In this document: piece after piece, positions 1 to 8,516 of the stretch
Layout: each line of letters opens with the position of its first letter
How positions within the stretch are numbered: the stretch's first letter is position 1
From: Planctomycetota bacterium
Lineage (GTDB): Bacteria; Planctomycetota; Planctomycetia; Planctomycetales; Planctomycetaceae
Length of the DNA stretch: 64,000 nt
Reading direction: 5' to 3'
Assembly (NCBI GenBank): GCA_018242525.1
Contig: JAFEBS010000010.1
Coordinates: 124,001-188,000 of the forward strand
Made by a program: the position numbers and the translations under genes
The notes under the pieces: generated by a model
Database searches by the model: none
What the model saw: only the letters and a program-made list of their open reading frames with translations
What the model was told of the DNA's origin: nothing

Positions 1-2
1 TG

Positions 3-803
3 CGCGATGTCGGAGATGACGGAACAGTCGTTCGGACGAATCGATTCGAATTGCTGTTCATCGCCTCCAGTCGACAGGTCACGACGGACGTCCGGAAGGG
101 AGTGTTTGCTTCGATCGGAAGCGGCCGATCGATGTCGCAGTTCCAGGAGGATCAGATCCAGGCACGGTATTACTCACGCGGGAACTATGGCAGCATGGGG
201 GTGGACCGGACGGTCCCCCCCACGCTGGAAGGGCGAGTTCCCACCGAGTTCAAGGTGACTCAGAGCGTCGCCAAATGGACTCCTCAATTGAACCGGATGT
301 TCTGGATCCCCGGTTCTGCGGAGGAAGCGACCATCGACTGGACTTCAATTGTTGCCGAGGCCTCATCTCAGGATCTGCTCAACCGGGGCTCGGTCAGTGG
401 ACAGCTTCATGCCAGCGTCGTCGCGCAGTTTGGTCCCAGGGCACTCGTTGCGTGCATCGGATTCAATGGAAAATGGGCGATGAGTTCCAGTGAAAAATGG
501 TGGTCTACGAATGGGCTGCATGCCGGTCCGACGCGACACCAGGTCTGGGCCGTTAACAACAACGTTGCTGACGATGCAATGGATGGCCAGCCGGATTTGT
601 TCCGATGGATCTACATGCATTCGGTGGCCGCGCCGGCCGGGCTGTTTGCGTTGACTTCGCGCATCGGCCCGGCCGGCAGTATCGAACTGGATGATTTGCC
701 GATCCTGGATACGTCCGATCCAACCCAGCGTTTACTGATCGTGGTCGTCCCTCACAACGACGATTTCCTGGTTTATCGCAAACTGCTGCGGGTGGGGAAG
801 TAG
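3..803 (+). CDS. Unknown protein, 5' end cut off by the window edge
   Basis: The reading frame is open to the first base of the window, so the true start is probably upstream; a TTG at 51 is the only possible internal start near the edge and is not convincing. The visible part is about 266 residues, with no transmembrane segment and no motif I recognise. It is rich in Trp, Ser and Gly and ends in a hydrophobic strand with a short polar tail. It stops 4 bases before the next gene, a membrane flippase-like protein followed by a glycosyltransferase, so the three are probably co-transcribed and may act together on cell-envelope glycolipids. That role is inferred from position only. Confidence 0.6.
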   Translation, partial: RDVGDDGTVVRTNRFELLFIASSRQVTTDVRKGVFASIGSGRSMSQFQEDQIQARYYSRGNYGSMGVDRTVPPTLEGRVPTEFKVTQSVAKWTPQLNRMFWIPGSAEEATIDWTSIVAEASSQDLLNRGSVSGQLHASVVAQFGPRALVACIGFNGKWAMSSSEKWWSTNGLHAGPTRHQVWAVNNNVADDAMDGQPDLFRWIYMHSVAAPAGLFALTSRIGPAGSIELDDLPILDTSDPTQRLLIVVVPHNDDFLVYRKLLRVGK

Positions 804-807
804 CACG

Positions 808-1839
808 ATGGATCTGCCAGCCAACGCCGCAGCTGCCGCAACGACCGTTCCGACCTCACGACTCCGCCGCTGGTGGCCGCTGATCAAGTGGTCGGTGTTT
901 GCCGTCATGCTCTACTTTGTCGGCTGCCGCGGCTACCGGTTGTGGGAGTCCAGTCCCGAGATCAAGCTGCACATCGACGTTCCCTGGCTGATCCCGGCCG
1001 CCCTTTTGTACTTGATCGGGTGGCTTCCTTCCGTCTGGTTCTGGCGTGAGTTACTACATCGCATGGATCAGCATCCCGGTCTTTACGAATCGATCCGAGC
1101 CTATTTTGTCGGCCACCTGGGCAAGTACGTCCCCGGCAAAGCCCTGGTGCTGGTGATTCGCGGTGCGATGCTGAAAGAAGGCGGAACCAGTCCCGTACTG
1201 GGTGGGCTGACCGCCGCCTACGAAACTCTGGTGTCGATGGCTGCCGGAGCCTCCATTGCTGTAGCACTGGCACCGCTGGTGATCCCCACGGGGCTTTGGG
1301 AGCGATTGCCGGCGGGCATGCAGTTCCTGCGACAACAATCGCTGCTGGTCCCGTTGGTGGTCGCGTTTGTCACGATTGCCAGTACTCCGATCAGTGCCAT
1401 GCTGTTCACCCGGATCGGACGCAAAGCTGTTCCACCAGTGGAAAATGCCTCCCCGGCCAGAACAGGCATTTCCGCGCGGCTGGTGCTTCATGGAGTGCTG
1501 ATCACTTCGGCGGGATGGGTGTGTCATGCGCTCAGCCTGGGGTGTACGCTGCAGTCTGTTTCGGAATCCGCCGTGGAATGGAATCAGTTTCCCGTCTGGC
1601 TGGCAACGGTTTCGCTGTCGACGTTCAGCGGGTTCGTGGTCATGGTGGCACCGGGAGGCCTGGGCGTCCGCGAATGGGTGCTGGTCGAAATCCTGAAGGA
1701 TCAATCCACCATCGGCGTCGAAAAGGCCATCGTCGTTGCGGGTTTGCTGCGATTGGTGTGGTTTGTCGCGGAACTGGCGGTGGCTGGTCCGTTGTACATC
1801 ATCAAACCGCGTCGCCACGGAATTACGACGGACGCTTGA
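808..1839 (+). CDS. Lysylphosphatidylglycerol synthase-like / flippase-like membrane protein (UPF0104 family)
   Basis: A 343-residue polytopic membrane protein with about seven or eight hydrophobic segments. Family-like features are the early G-K-Y-V-P-G-K stretch (about residues 108-114), which follows a motif resembling AYFVGHLGKY, and the late G-G-L-G-V-R-E segment (about 277-283). This is the architecture of the integral-membrane domain (TM region) of MprF/LPG synthases, without the cytoplasmic aminoacyl-transfer domain. Stand-alone members are usually annotated as flippase-like or UPF0104 proteins. It sits 4 bases after an unknown gene and 14 bases before a glycosyltransferase, so a role in moving or modifying lipid-linked sugars is plausible but not shown. 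Confidence 0.8.
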   Translation: MDLPANAAAAATTVPTSRLRRWWPLIKWSVFAVMLYFVGCRGYRLWESSPEIKLHIDVPWLIPAALLYLIGWLPSVWFWRELLHRMDQHPGLYESIRAYFVGHLGKYVPGKALVLVIRGAMLKEGGTSPVLGGLTAAYETLVSMAAGASIAVALAPLVIPTGLWERLPAGMQFLRQQSLLVPLVVAFVTIASTPISAMLFTRIGRKAVPPVENASPARTGISARLVLHGVLITSAGWVCHALSLGCTLQSVSESAVEWNQFPVWLATVSLSTFSGFVVMVAPGGLGVREWVLVEILKDQSTIGVEKAIVVAGLLRLVWFVAELAVAGPLYIIKPRRHGITTDA

Positions 1840-1853
1840 TCCTTGCGGCGTGA

Positions 1854-2837
1854 ATGTCGACACTTCGTCCCATGAAACTCTCCCTGGTCATTCCTGCGAT
1901 GAACGAAGTCGACAGCCTGCGCGAGCTGCAGGCGCAGATTGTCGCGGCGGCAACGTCCCACTCATTGGATATTGAAGTCATTTTCGTGGACGACGGATCA
2001 CGGGACGGCACCTGGGACGTGATTCGCGAATTGACGCAGGCCGATTCCCGGGTCCAGGGGATTCGCCTTCGTCGAAATTTCGGCAAGGCGGCGGCCCTGA
2101 CTGCCGGCTTGAAGTCCGCCACCGGCGAACTGATCATGACGATGGATGCCGACCTGCAGGACGATCCGGCCGAGATTCCAAATTTCATCGCCAAACTTGC
2201 GGATGGCTACGACGTCGTCAACGGCTGGAAACAGCGACGGCTGGATCCCTGGCACAAGGTCTATCCCAGCCGGGTCTTCAACTGGCTGGTGAGCCTGATG
2301 ACTGGGTTGAAGCTCCATGATCATAATTGCGGCGTGAAACTGTTTCGCCGCGAAGTCGCCGGCGAAATCCGATTGTATGGCGAACTGCACCGATTTATCC
2401 CGGTACTGGCTCATTCCCGGGGCTTTCGCGTGACGGAAATCGGCGTCCATCATCGAGCCCGGCAGCATGGGTATTCCAAGTACGGAATTCGTCGATTCAC
2501 TCGGGGATTTCTGGATTTGTTGACGGTGTCGTTTTTAATCGGATATGGGCAGCGTCCACAGCACATGCTGGGCTGGGTCGGGCTCGTTTGTTTTGCGGCC
2601 GGCTTTGCGGGGTTGGGCTATCTCGCCCTGGCCTGGGTGCTGATGAACGTCTTCGCGGTCTGGCCCGCCACGCCGATCGGCGGTCGTCCGCTGCTGGCCT
2701 ATTCCATCGCATCGACGCTGTTGGGAGCGCAGGCGATGACGATCGGCCTGCTTGCTGAATTGATCGTTCACTTCGCAGGCCGGGATTCGGACACTTATAG
2801 CATCGCGGAAGAGGTGCAAGGCCCGGCCGATGCGTAG
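1854..2837 (+). CDS. Glycosyltransferase family 2, polyprenol-phosphate sugar transferase type
   Basis: A 327-residue protein with a GT-A fold followed by two C-terminal membrane helices (about residues 235-265 and 280-310), the layout of DPM1/ArnC/GtrB-type enzymes that transfer a sugar from a nucleotide donor to polyprenyl phosphate. The nucleotide-binding V-D-D-G-S motif is near residues 45-49 and the metal-binding D-A-D near 98-100, followed by the Q-D-D-P-x-E-I-P signature. The acceptor-loop region with H-R-F-I-P and a later R-x-x-G-x-S-K-Y motif is also present. Start: ATG at 1854; a second ATG at 1872 (MKLSLVIPA) also fits the family and cannot be excluded. It lies in a tight run with the flippase-like gene upstream. 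Confidence 0.9.
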   Translation: MSTLRPMKLSLVIPAMNEVDSLRELQAQIVAAATSHSLDIEVIFVDDGSRDGTWDVIRELTQADSRVQGIRLRRNFGKAAALTAGLKSATGELIMTMDADLQDDPAEIPNFIAKLADGYDVVNGWKQRRLDPWHKVYPSRVFNWLVSLMTGLKLHDHNCGVKLFRREVAGEIRLYGELHRFIPVLAHSRGFRVTEIGVHHRARQHGYSKYGIRRFTRGFLDLLTVSFLIGYGQRPQHMLGWVGLVCFAAGFAGLGYLALAWVLMNVFAVWPATPIGGRPLLAYSIASTLLGAQAMTIGLLAELIVHFAGRDSDTYSIAEEVQGPADA

Positions 2838-2956
2838 AATGCCCTGTGGCCGGAATACCTGAATTCTACGTCCGGCCGTTCAAATGCGAGTCGTTTCCAT
2901 CCATCAGAATCCGCCGAAATCGATTCGGTGTTTTCCAGACAGTTCAATGAGGGATT

Positions 2957-4159
2957 GTGACCGTGTCTGCTACTGACGAAATCGTGGTTCAGGTTGATCT
3001 TGGACCACGCAGCTATGAAATCCCGATTGTCAGCGATCGACTGGCCGACTGCGCCCCCCTTCTGCAACGCTGGTGGGTGGAGCGCGATGGCATGTCGTCG
3101 ATGACCTGCCGCCAGAAGCCGCCGGCAGGGAGCCGTTGGATTCACGACAGCATCCAGCCGCCGCAACCGGTCGCCCTGATCGTGACCGACTCTCATGTGG
3201 CGGACCTGCACGCGGCCACCGTCCGTCAAAGCCTGCTGGCGGGCGGGTGGCGGGTGGAAACCGAGATTCTTCCGGCCGGAGAAAAATCCAAATCACTGGA
3301 TGTCGTCACGCGGGTGTACGATCGGCTGATTGGGATGCAGGCGGACCGGCGCACGATCATCGTCGCCGTCGGTGGCGGCGTCGTCGGTGACGCTGCGGGA
3401 TTCATTGCTGCGACCTACACGCGCGGTCTCCCGTTCGTGCAGATCCCGACGACATTGCTGTCAGCCGTGGATAGTTCGGTCGGGGGCAAGACCGGTGTCA
3501 ATCATCCGCTGGCCAAGAATATGATCGGTGCCTTCTATCAGCCGATCGGAGTGCTGATCGATACAGTCGCGCTGGAAACGCTTCCCGCACGTGAATTCCG
3601 GGCGGGCCTGGCGGAAGTGGTGAAATATGGCGTGATCCTGGACGCCGACTTCTTTGAGTACCTGGAACAGCACGTCGACGACATCAACGCGCGGCGTCCG
3701 GAAGCCATTCGGTACCTGGTCGCTCAAAGCTGTCGATTGAAGGCCGATGTCGTCGAACGCGACGAATTCGAATCGACCGGCCTGCGGGCCGTGTTGAACT
3801 ACGGTCATACATTTGGCCATGCGTTCGAGGCCTTGTGCGGATACGGGGAACTGCTGCACGGCGAAGCCGTCTCCATCGGGATGGTCTTCGCCAGTCGCCT
3901 GGCCGAACGGCGGGGATTGATCGACAGAAGCTTGACCGACCGTCAAATCGCATTGCTGCAGGCGCTGGCCCTGCCGACGGAGCTTCCACCTGGAGCGAAC
4001 CTGTCGAACGACGCGGTGCTCGGCCGGATGCGATTGGACAAGAAGACCGTCTCTGGCAGCCTGCGGTTTGTCTTGCCGACACGACTGGGCGAAGTCAAAA
4101 CGTTTGGTGAGATCGCCGAATCGGACGTACTGGCCGTCCTGAACGGAGCGTTGGTGTAA
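2957..4159 (+). CDS. aroB: 3-dehydroquinate synthase (AroB)
   Basis: Converts DAHP to 3-dehydroquinate, the second step of the shikimate pathway, in the cytoplasm with NAD and a divalent metal. The NAD-binding G-G-G-V-V-G-D lies at 139-145 and D-S-S-V-G-G-K-T-G at 172-180. Metal ligands fall in the A-E-V-V-K motif, the N-Y-G-H-T-F-G-H motif and the H-G-E-A-V motif. The C-terminal D-K-K-x6-F-V-L-P stretch is typical of true AroB. Length is 400 residues versus about 360 for most AroB; the excess is a roughly 30-residue insertion at about 40-70, before the strand that reads VALIVTD. The start is GTG at 2957. A 119-base gap separates it from the glycosyltransferase. Confidence 0.93.
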   Translation: MTVSATDEIVVQVDLGPRSYEIPIVSDRLADCAPLLQRWWVERDGMSSMTCRQKPPAGSRWIHDSIQPPQPVALIVTDSHVADLHAATVRQSLLAGGWRVETEILPAGEKSKSLDVVTRVYDRLIGMQADRRTIIVAVGGGVVGDAAGFIAATYTRGLPFVQIPTTLLSAVDSSVGGKTGVNHPLAKNMIGAFYQPIGVLIDTVALETLPAREFRAGLAEVVKYGVILDADFFEYLEQHVDDINARRPEAIRYLVAQSCRLKADVVERDEFESTGLRAVLNYGHTFGHAFEALCGYGELLHGEAVSIGMVFASRLAERRGLIDRSLTDRQIALLQALALPTELPPGANLSNDAVLGRMRLDKKTVSGSLRFVLPTRLGEVKTFGEIAESDVLAVLNGALV

Positions 4160-4275
4160 ATCGCGTTGCATGGACCCGAATGCCCCCGAAGTAACGGTCC
4201 TTGCCCCTGACCGGAAGCTCTATTAATCTGGGCAAGATCCATCTCCCTGCCACCCCGTATCGAAGAGACCTGTGA

Positions 4276-5700
4276 ATGAAAGTCGCATTCCGAGCTGTCG
4301 CCATCTTCTGTCTGCTGGGGATCACTGCCTGGGGAGCGGAACCGTTTCAGGCCGGGGCTGCGACCAGCAATATCACTCCACCGATCGGATTGGAAATCAT
4401 CGGCGGATTTGTCCCGTTTCCGTCCCGACAGATTCACGATGAACTGCATGCTCGGTGTCTGGTGCTGGATGACGGCACGACCCGGCTGGCACTGGTGGTC
4501 TGCGACCTGTTGGGAATTCACCGCGCGGTCAGCGACGAGGCGCGCCGGAGAATTACGGAAAAAACGGGCATTCCCAGGGAAAACGTCATGATCAGCGCCA
4601 CGCATACCCATTCGGCCGCCAGTGCCCTGGGGCAGGACCGACTGCAGCCTGATCAGGGTCTCGACGAATATCAGAACTTCGTCGCCAGCCGGATTGCTGA
4701 CGGCGTGACCCGGGCCCTGAATAACCGGCGCCCGGCGCAAGTTGCGATTGGAACCGTGGATATTCCCGAACACGTGTTCAACCGTCGCTGGCACATGCGG
4801 CCAGGGACGGTCCCGCCCAATCCGTTCGGGACGGCAGATCTGGTGAAGATGAATCCGCCCGCAGGCAGTCCCAATCTGGTGGAACCCGCCGGGCCGATCG
4901 ATCCCGCCGTGTCGCTGATATCTGTCCGAACGGTGCAGGGGCGTCCGATCGCGGTCTTGTCGACCTATTCACTGCATTATGTGGGCGGCGTCGGCTCGGC
5001 GGAGATCTCTGCCGACTACTACGGCGTCTATTGCGCCCGCCTGCAACAGTTGGTGACCGCCGAGATCAAACCGGACGGAGATCAACCGCCGTTTGTCGCC
5101 CTGATGGCGAACGGGACCAGCGGGGACATCAACAACATCAACTTTCAGAATCCCAGGCCGGGCAAGAAGCCGTACGAGCAGATTCAGTTCGTCGCCGAAG
5201 ACTTGGCTGAAAAAGTGAAAGCCGCCCTGACCTCGTTGAAATACCAGGACCACGCCATCCTGAAAGCTTGTTACCGGGAACCGGAAATCGCCTGGCGACA
5301 TCCCACGGCCGAGCAACGCAAATGGGCGGAAGAAACGATTGCCGCCGGAGCGAAAAGTCCGTCTGACCTGTCCTACATCTACGCCCAGCGAGCCATGAAG
5401 CTGGCGGGATATCCCGAATCCACGACCATCCCGTTGCAGACCCTGCGAATCGGCGATCTGTGTATTGGAACGATGCCGTGCGAAGTTTTCTGTGAAATTG
5501 GCCTTGAATTTAAAAGCCAGTGCCCGATTCAACCGGCGTTCATGATTGAATTGGCTCACGGCTATTTCGGGTACCTGCCGACTCCACGCCAGTTGAAGCT
5601 GGGTGGCTACGAAACCTGGATTGGCACAAACCGGCTGGAACCGGACGCCTCGGAAAAGCTGCTCAAAACCCTGCTGGAAATGGCGGCGGAGCTGAAGTGA
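4276..5700 (+). CDS. Secreted neutral/alkaline ceramidase-like hydrolase
   Basis: A 474-residue protein with an N-terminal signal peptide (about residues 1-21, cleavage near AWGA). It matches the N-terminal catalytic domain of neutral/alkaline non-lysosomal ceramidases, a metal-dependent amidase fold. A T-H-T-H-S motif (zinc-ligand region) is near 110-115, and Y-S-L-H-Y follows near 230. In true neutral ceramidases the catalytic serine lies in G-D-V-S-P-N; here the aligned stretch reads [10 protein letters not shown] and lacks that serine. Planctomycetes carry many such paralogues, and the substrate is unknown. It sits alone, 116 bases after aroB, and probably has its own promoter. Confidence 0.82.
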   Translation: MKVAFRAVAIFCLLGITAWGAEPFQAGAATSNITPPIGLEIIGGFVPFPSRQIHDELHARCLVLDDGTTRLALVVCDLLGIHRAVSDEARRRITEKTGIPRENVMISATHTHSAASALGQDRLQPDQGLDEYQNFVASRIADGVTRALNNRRPAQVAIGTVDIPEHVFNRRWHMRPGTVPPNPFGTADLVKMNPPAGSPNLVEPAGPIDPAVSLISVRTVQGRPIAVLSTYSLHYVGGVGSAEISADYYGVYCARLQQLVTAEIKPDGDQPPFVALMANGTSGDINNINFQNPRPGKKPYEQIQFVAEDLAEKVKAALTSLKYQDHAILKACYREPEIAWRHPTAEQRKWAEETIAAGAKSPSDLSYIYAQRAMKLAGYPESTTIPLQTLRIGDLCIGTMPCEVFCEIGLEFKSQCPIQPAFMIELAHGYFGYLPTPRQLKLGGYETWIGTNRLEPDASEKLLKTLLEMAAELK

Positions 5701-5929
5701 GCCGCGAACTTGCGGAATACTCTTCAAACATTCATCCGGGAAATCGTGGAAGTCTTGGCGTCGCAGCGTGTTGATCGCTATAATCCCGGCTTCTCCGGAG
5801 GCCGAAGGTGGGTTGACGGGGATTGCCCAGGCAGGTCGCACCACGTTGAATGGGCTGCGGCTCGCACAGCGGTGCTGGGACCAGATCTGTCCATTTCCTC
5901 GAGAACCTGACGAAAGAAGATCAAGCGGT

Positions 5930-6148
5930 ATGCCCAAAGAAGAGGCCATTGAGGTCGAAGGAGACGTTGTTGAGGCGCTTGCCAACACGCAGTTTCGCGT
6001 CAAGTTGGTGAATGGTCATATGGTACTTGCCCATGTGGCGGGAAAGATGCGGAAGCATTTCATCCGAATCGTTCCTGGTGACCACGTTCTGGTGGAAGTT
6101 TCGCCGTACGACCTGAATCGCGGTCGTATTGTGTTCCGCGAACGTTAA
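5930..6148 (+). CDS. infA: Translation initiation factor IF-1
   Basis: A 72-residue S1-fold (OB) protein, the standard IF-1 length. It shows the characteristic V-x-E-A-L-x-N-x-x-F-R-V start of the OB barrel, then the H-V-A-G-K-M-R-K motif and the C-terminal V-E-x-S-P-Y-D-L motif. It binds the 30S A site with IF-2 and IF-3 during initiation. The ATG at 5930 follows a purine-rich AAAGAAGA about 8 bases upstream; the frame is open further upstream but that stretch has no IF-1 similarity. infA is separated here from the ribosomal-protein operons and stands beside rnhA. Confidence 0.95.
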   Translation: MPKEEAIEVEGDVVEALANTQFRVKLVNGHMVLAHVAGKMRKHFIRIVPGDHVLVEVSPYDLNRGRIVFRER

Positions 6149-6282
6149 TCCGTTCGCGTTGATTTCGGACCTTCGCTCTGATCATTCCTGACGGCGGATG
6201 GTCCATCGCGGTTCATTCCCGCGGACGCTGTCAATCGTGCCCGATGGTCATCGCACGACTGTTGCTTTTGGGTGTCGTGGTC

Positions 6283-6777
6283 ATGTCCAGCCAAAATCCT
6301 GCCGAAGCATCCGACGGGCGGCTGCCGTTCGTGCAATTGTTCACCGATGGTGCCTGCCGCGGCAATCCCGGGCCGGGTGGCTGGGGTTGTATCCTGCGAC
6401 ATCCAGCGTCCGGCACCGAAAAGGAGCTGTCTGGCGGCGAGATCCTGACGACCAACAACCAGATGGAGCTTCAGGCGGTCATCTCTGGTCTGCAGGCCCT
6501 GAAGTCCCGGTCTGAAGTGGAAGTCGTCACCGACAGTAGCTACGTGGCCCAAGGGAGCGAAACCTGGATGGCAGGCTGGAAGAAAAACGGCTGGCGTCGT
6601 CGCGAAGGTTCGTCGTGGAAGCCGGTCAAAAACGTCGAATTGTGGCAGGCCCTCGATCAACTACTGATCCAGCACAAAGTCCGCTTCGTCCATGTCCGCG
6701 GTCACATGGGACACCCCGAAAACGAACGCTGCGACGAACTGGCCGTCGCCGCCGCTCTCGCCATCGCCAGTTCCTGA
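6283..6777 (+). CDS. rnhA: Ribonuclease HI
   Basis: Cleaves the RNA strand of RNA-DNA hybrids, removing R-loops and Okazaki primers. About 164 residues from the ATG at 6283. The fold starts with Y/F-T-D-G-A-C-x-G-N-P-G-x-G-G-W-G, which carries the first catalytic Asp. Then come the catalytic Glu in N-N-x-M-E-L, the Asp in V-T-D-S-S-Y-V, the basic G-W-K-K-N-G-W handle, and the final C-D-E-L-A with the last Asp, preceded by V-H-V-R-G-H-x-G-H-P-x-N. All four catalytic acids are seen. An upstream ATG at 6244 would add 13 hydrophobic residues that are not typical of the family, so the internal start is preferred. Confidence 0.93.
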   Translation: MSSQNPAEASDGRLPFVQLFTDGACRGNPGPGGWGCILRHPASGTEKELSGGEILTTNNQMELQAVISGLQALKSRSEVEVVTDSSYVAQGSETWMAGWKKNGWRRREGSSWKPVKNVELWQALDQLLIQHKVRFVHVRGHMGHPENERCDELAVAAALAIASS

Positions 6778-6855
6778 TGACGGCAGAGCCCTCAATCCAA
6801 TTCGAGCGACCGCTCAAGAACTGCAACTCCGATGGATCATTGAAGGAATCGGCAA

Positions 6856-7251
6856 GTGGCACACAAGATCTCACCGTTTCTGATGTTTGAGGGATCCGCG
6901 GAGGAGGCGATGCGGTTCTACGTCAGCTTGTTTTCCCGCTCTGAGGTCAAGAGCATTGAACGCTACGGTTCCGGCGGGCCCGGGGCGGACGGGACTGTCA
7001 AACGTGCGGACTTCACGCTGGCAGGTCAGGACGTGATTTGCATCGACAGCCCGGTGAAGCATGGATTCTCATTCACCCCCTCGATGTCGCTGTTTATCGA
7101 GTGCGAGGATGAAGCCGAACTCGTTCGGGTATTCGGCCAGCTTGCTGTGGGCGGCGCGGTTCTGATGCCGGTGGGCAACTATGGATTCAGCCGGAAGTTC
7201 GGCTGGGTGAATGATCGCTATGGCGTCTCCTGGCAACTGAATCTGCCATGA
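6856..7251 (+). CDS. VOC-superfamily protein (PhnB / 3-demethylubiquinone methyltransferase-like domain)
   Basis: A 131-residue single-domain protein of the vicinal oxygen chelate superfamily. The N-terminal K-I-S-P-F-L-M-F followed by A-E-E-A-M-x-F-Y and the C-terminal F-G-W-V-N-D-R-Y-G-V-S-W-Q-L are the standard PhnB-like signature (PF06983 type). The family covers small metal-binding dimers, and the substrate cannot be told from sequence. The GTG at 6856 starts right at the conserved N-terminus. The stop codon overlaps the ATG of the next gene, which suggests translational coupling to the small membrane protein. Confidence 0.88.
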   Translation: MAHKISPFLMFEGSAEEAMRFYVSLFSRSEVKSIERYGSGGPGADGTVKRADFTLAGQDVICIDSPVKHGFSFTPSMSLFIECEDEAELVRVFGQLAVGGAVLMPVGNYGFSRKFGWVNDRYGVSWQLNLP

Positions 7252-7721
7252 ATCATTCCGCCGGAGTGCGGGGACAGGGGCGGACACTGATGACTGGTTT
7301 GAAAGAGCATCCAATGTTCGTTCTTTGGCGTATCGTTTATTCAACCGTGGCAGGTGCGTTACTGGCGGTGATGCTGCTCATTGCGGTCGAACTGTTTAGT
7401 TCTGTGGTCCATCCATTTCCGCCGGAATTCGGGGGAACGAAGGACGAGATCTGCCAGCACGTGGCACGTTATCCGCAGTGGGTCCTGGCCGTCGTGTTGC
7501 CGATGTGGCTGGGATTGGCGTTCGTCAGCACCTGGATTGCAGTTCGACTGGGCAGATTGATACCGGGATTGATCGTGGGCGGCCTGTTGATTGCTGCCCT
7601 CACGTGTAATGCCTTGATGTTGCCCTATCCCGTCTGGTTTTCAGCGGGAATATTCCTCGGGGTACCGTCGGTGGTCGCGTTGGGGTTGTGGTCACTGCGA
7701 CGTCGAGTTTCCGACCGGTGA
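7248..7721 (+). CDS. Small membrane protein of unknown function
   Basis: 157 residues with four predicted hydrophobic segments (about 26-50, 75-97, 103-122 and 127-148) and short polar loops, ending in an Arg-rich tail. The pattern resembles small inner-membrane proteins of unknown function that often accompany VOC or DoxX-like genes, but I cannot assign a family. The ATG at 7248 overlaps the stop codon of the VOC gene (ATGA arrangement). An internal ATG at 7290, or one just before F-V-L-W-R-I, would give a shorter N-terminus. Function in concert with the VOC protein is inferred only from the overlap. Confidence 0.65.
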   Translation: MNHSAGVRGQGRTLMTGLKEHPMFVLWRIVYSTVAGALLAVMLLIAVELFSSVVHPFPPEFGGTKDEICQHVARYPQWVLAVVLPMWLGLAFVSTWIAVRLGRLIPGLIVGGLLIAALTCNALMLPYPVWFSAGIFLGVPSVVALGLWSLRRRVSDR

Positions 7722-7733
7722 GCCGGGGTCAGG

Positions 7734-8330
7734 CTACACGCGCACCACGCCCCGGAAGCCCCGCGCTGCGTAGTAAGACTGCGCTCCGTTGTGATACACG
7801 AATACTTTACCATAGCGACGATCACAGAAGAGGGCACCACCAAGCGAACGTACATCCTCCGGCGTTGCCACCCAGCTGGACGTCTTCAGGTCGAATTCGC
7901 CAAGTCGCTGCAGCTCTCGGTACTGTTCCTCAGTCAACAACTCAATGCCCATCGCGGCCGCCGCCTCGACCGCGCTGCCTTCAGGCTTGTTCTCTTTCCG
8001 TGAATTCAGCGCATCTCGGTCGAAGCACAGGCTTCTGCGCCCGGACGGGCTTTCCGCAGAACAGTCGCAGAAGACATACTGATCGGAGGCTTTGTCGTAC
8101 CCAATCACGTCAGGCTCGCCGCCACTGGCCTCCATTTCCGCGAGCGACTTCAGTGCCGCGGGGCTGCGTTCAAGTTTGGCCTGAACCTTTTCCCAAGCGT
8201 GTCCTTTGTGCCGATTCTGGTTTTTCTCGAAACGACTCTTCAACGACTGAAACAGAACGTTGCGTTCTTGCACCTTCATGGACCAGACCTCGCGCTGCAC
8301 GTGGATCATCACGCCAATACTTTGAGCCAC
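7734..8330 (-). CDS. DUF4256-family protein
   Basis: 198 residues, soluble. The body matches the DUF4256 family: an N-terminal L-x-x-R-F-E-K-x-x-x-R-H stretch, the W-x-x-V-x-A-K-L region, the block E-A-S-G-G-E-P-D-V-I-G, then D-C-S-A-E-S-P-x-G-R-R-S-L-C-F-D, and a C-terminal F-x-D-R-R-Y-G-K-V-F-V-Y-H-N-G-A-Q-S-Y-Y. Function is unknown. The ATG at 8330 gives the listed length; an ATG 21 codons downstream (MKVQERN) sits nearer to the conserved region and may be the real start. It is convergent with the preceding + strand gene, with a 12-base gap. Confidence 0.82.
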   Translation of the reverse strand: MAQSIGVMIHVQREVWSMKVQERNVLFQSLKSRFEKNQNRHKGHAWEKVQAKLERSPAALKSLAEMEASGGEPDVIGYDKASDQYVFCDCSAESPSGRRSLCFDRDALNSRKENKPEGSAVEAAAAMGIELLTEEQYRELQRLGEFDLKTSSWVATPEDVRSLGGALFCDRRYGKVFVYHNGAQSYYAARGFRGVVRV

Positions 8331-8341
8331 CAGCGACTGCG

Positions 8342-8354
8342 GGTCAAGTTGACC
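8342..8354. promoter_or_regulatory. Perfect 13-bp palindrome upstream of the DUF4256 gene
   Basis: GGTCAAGTTGACC is a perfect odd palindrome (6+1+6), 11 bases upstream of the first possible start of the DUF4256 gene. The position and symmetry suit a dimeric repressor operator, but no regulator gene lies nearby. Such a short palindrome may also be chance. Confidence 0.25.
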
Positions 8355-8516
8355 TCATGGTTTGGCCCTGATGGTAACGCAATCTCGTTTGTTCTCTCAA
8401 TCGCCGATTTCTGGCTGCTGACAAGCCACCTTGATTTGCTGGATTCGATGCACCACGCAAGCAGTTAAGCATGCGAGCACAGCGACGATTGCCGACCAGG
8501 CTTGCCGCCTTCAGAA

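Noticed and set aside
1054..1863. 269-codon open frame on the - strand
   Set aside because: Antisense to the flippase-like gene on the + strand, with His/Gln/Arg-rich composition and no recognisable domain.
2957..4159. AroB as the ebo-cluster dehydroquinate-synthase-like protein (EboD)
   Set aside because: It is 25 kb from the EboA-like gene, and its C-terminal motifs are those of true AroB.
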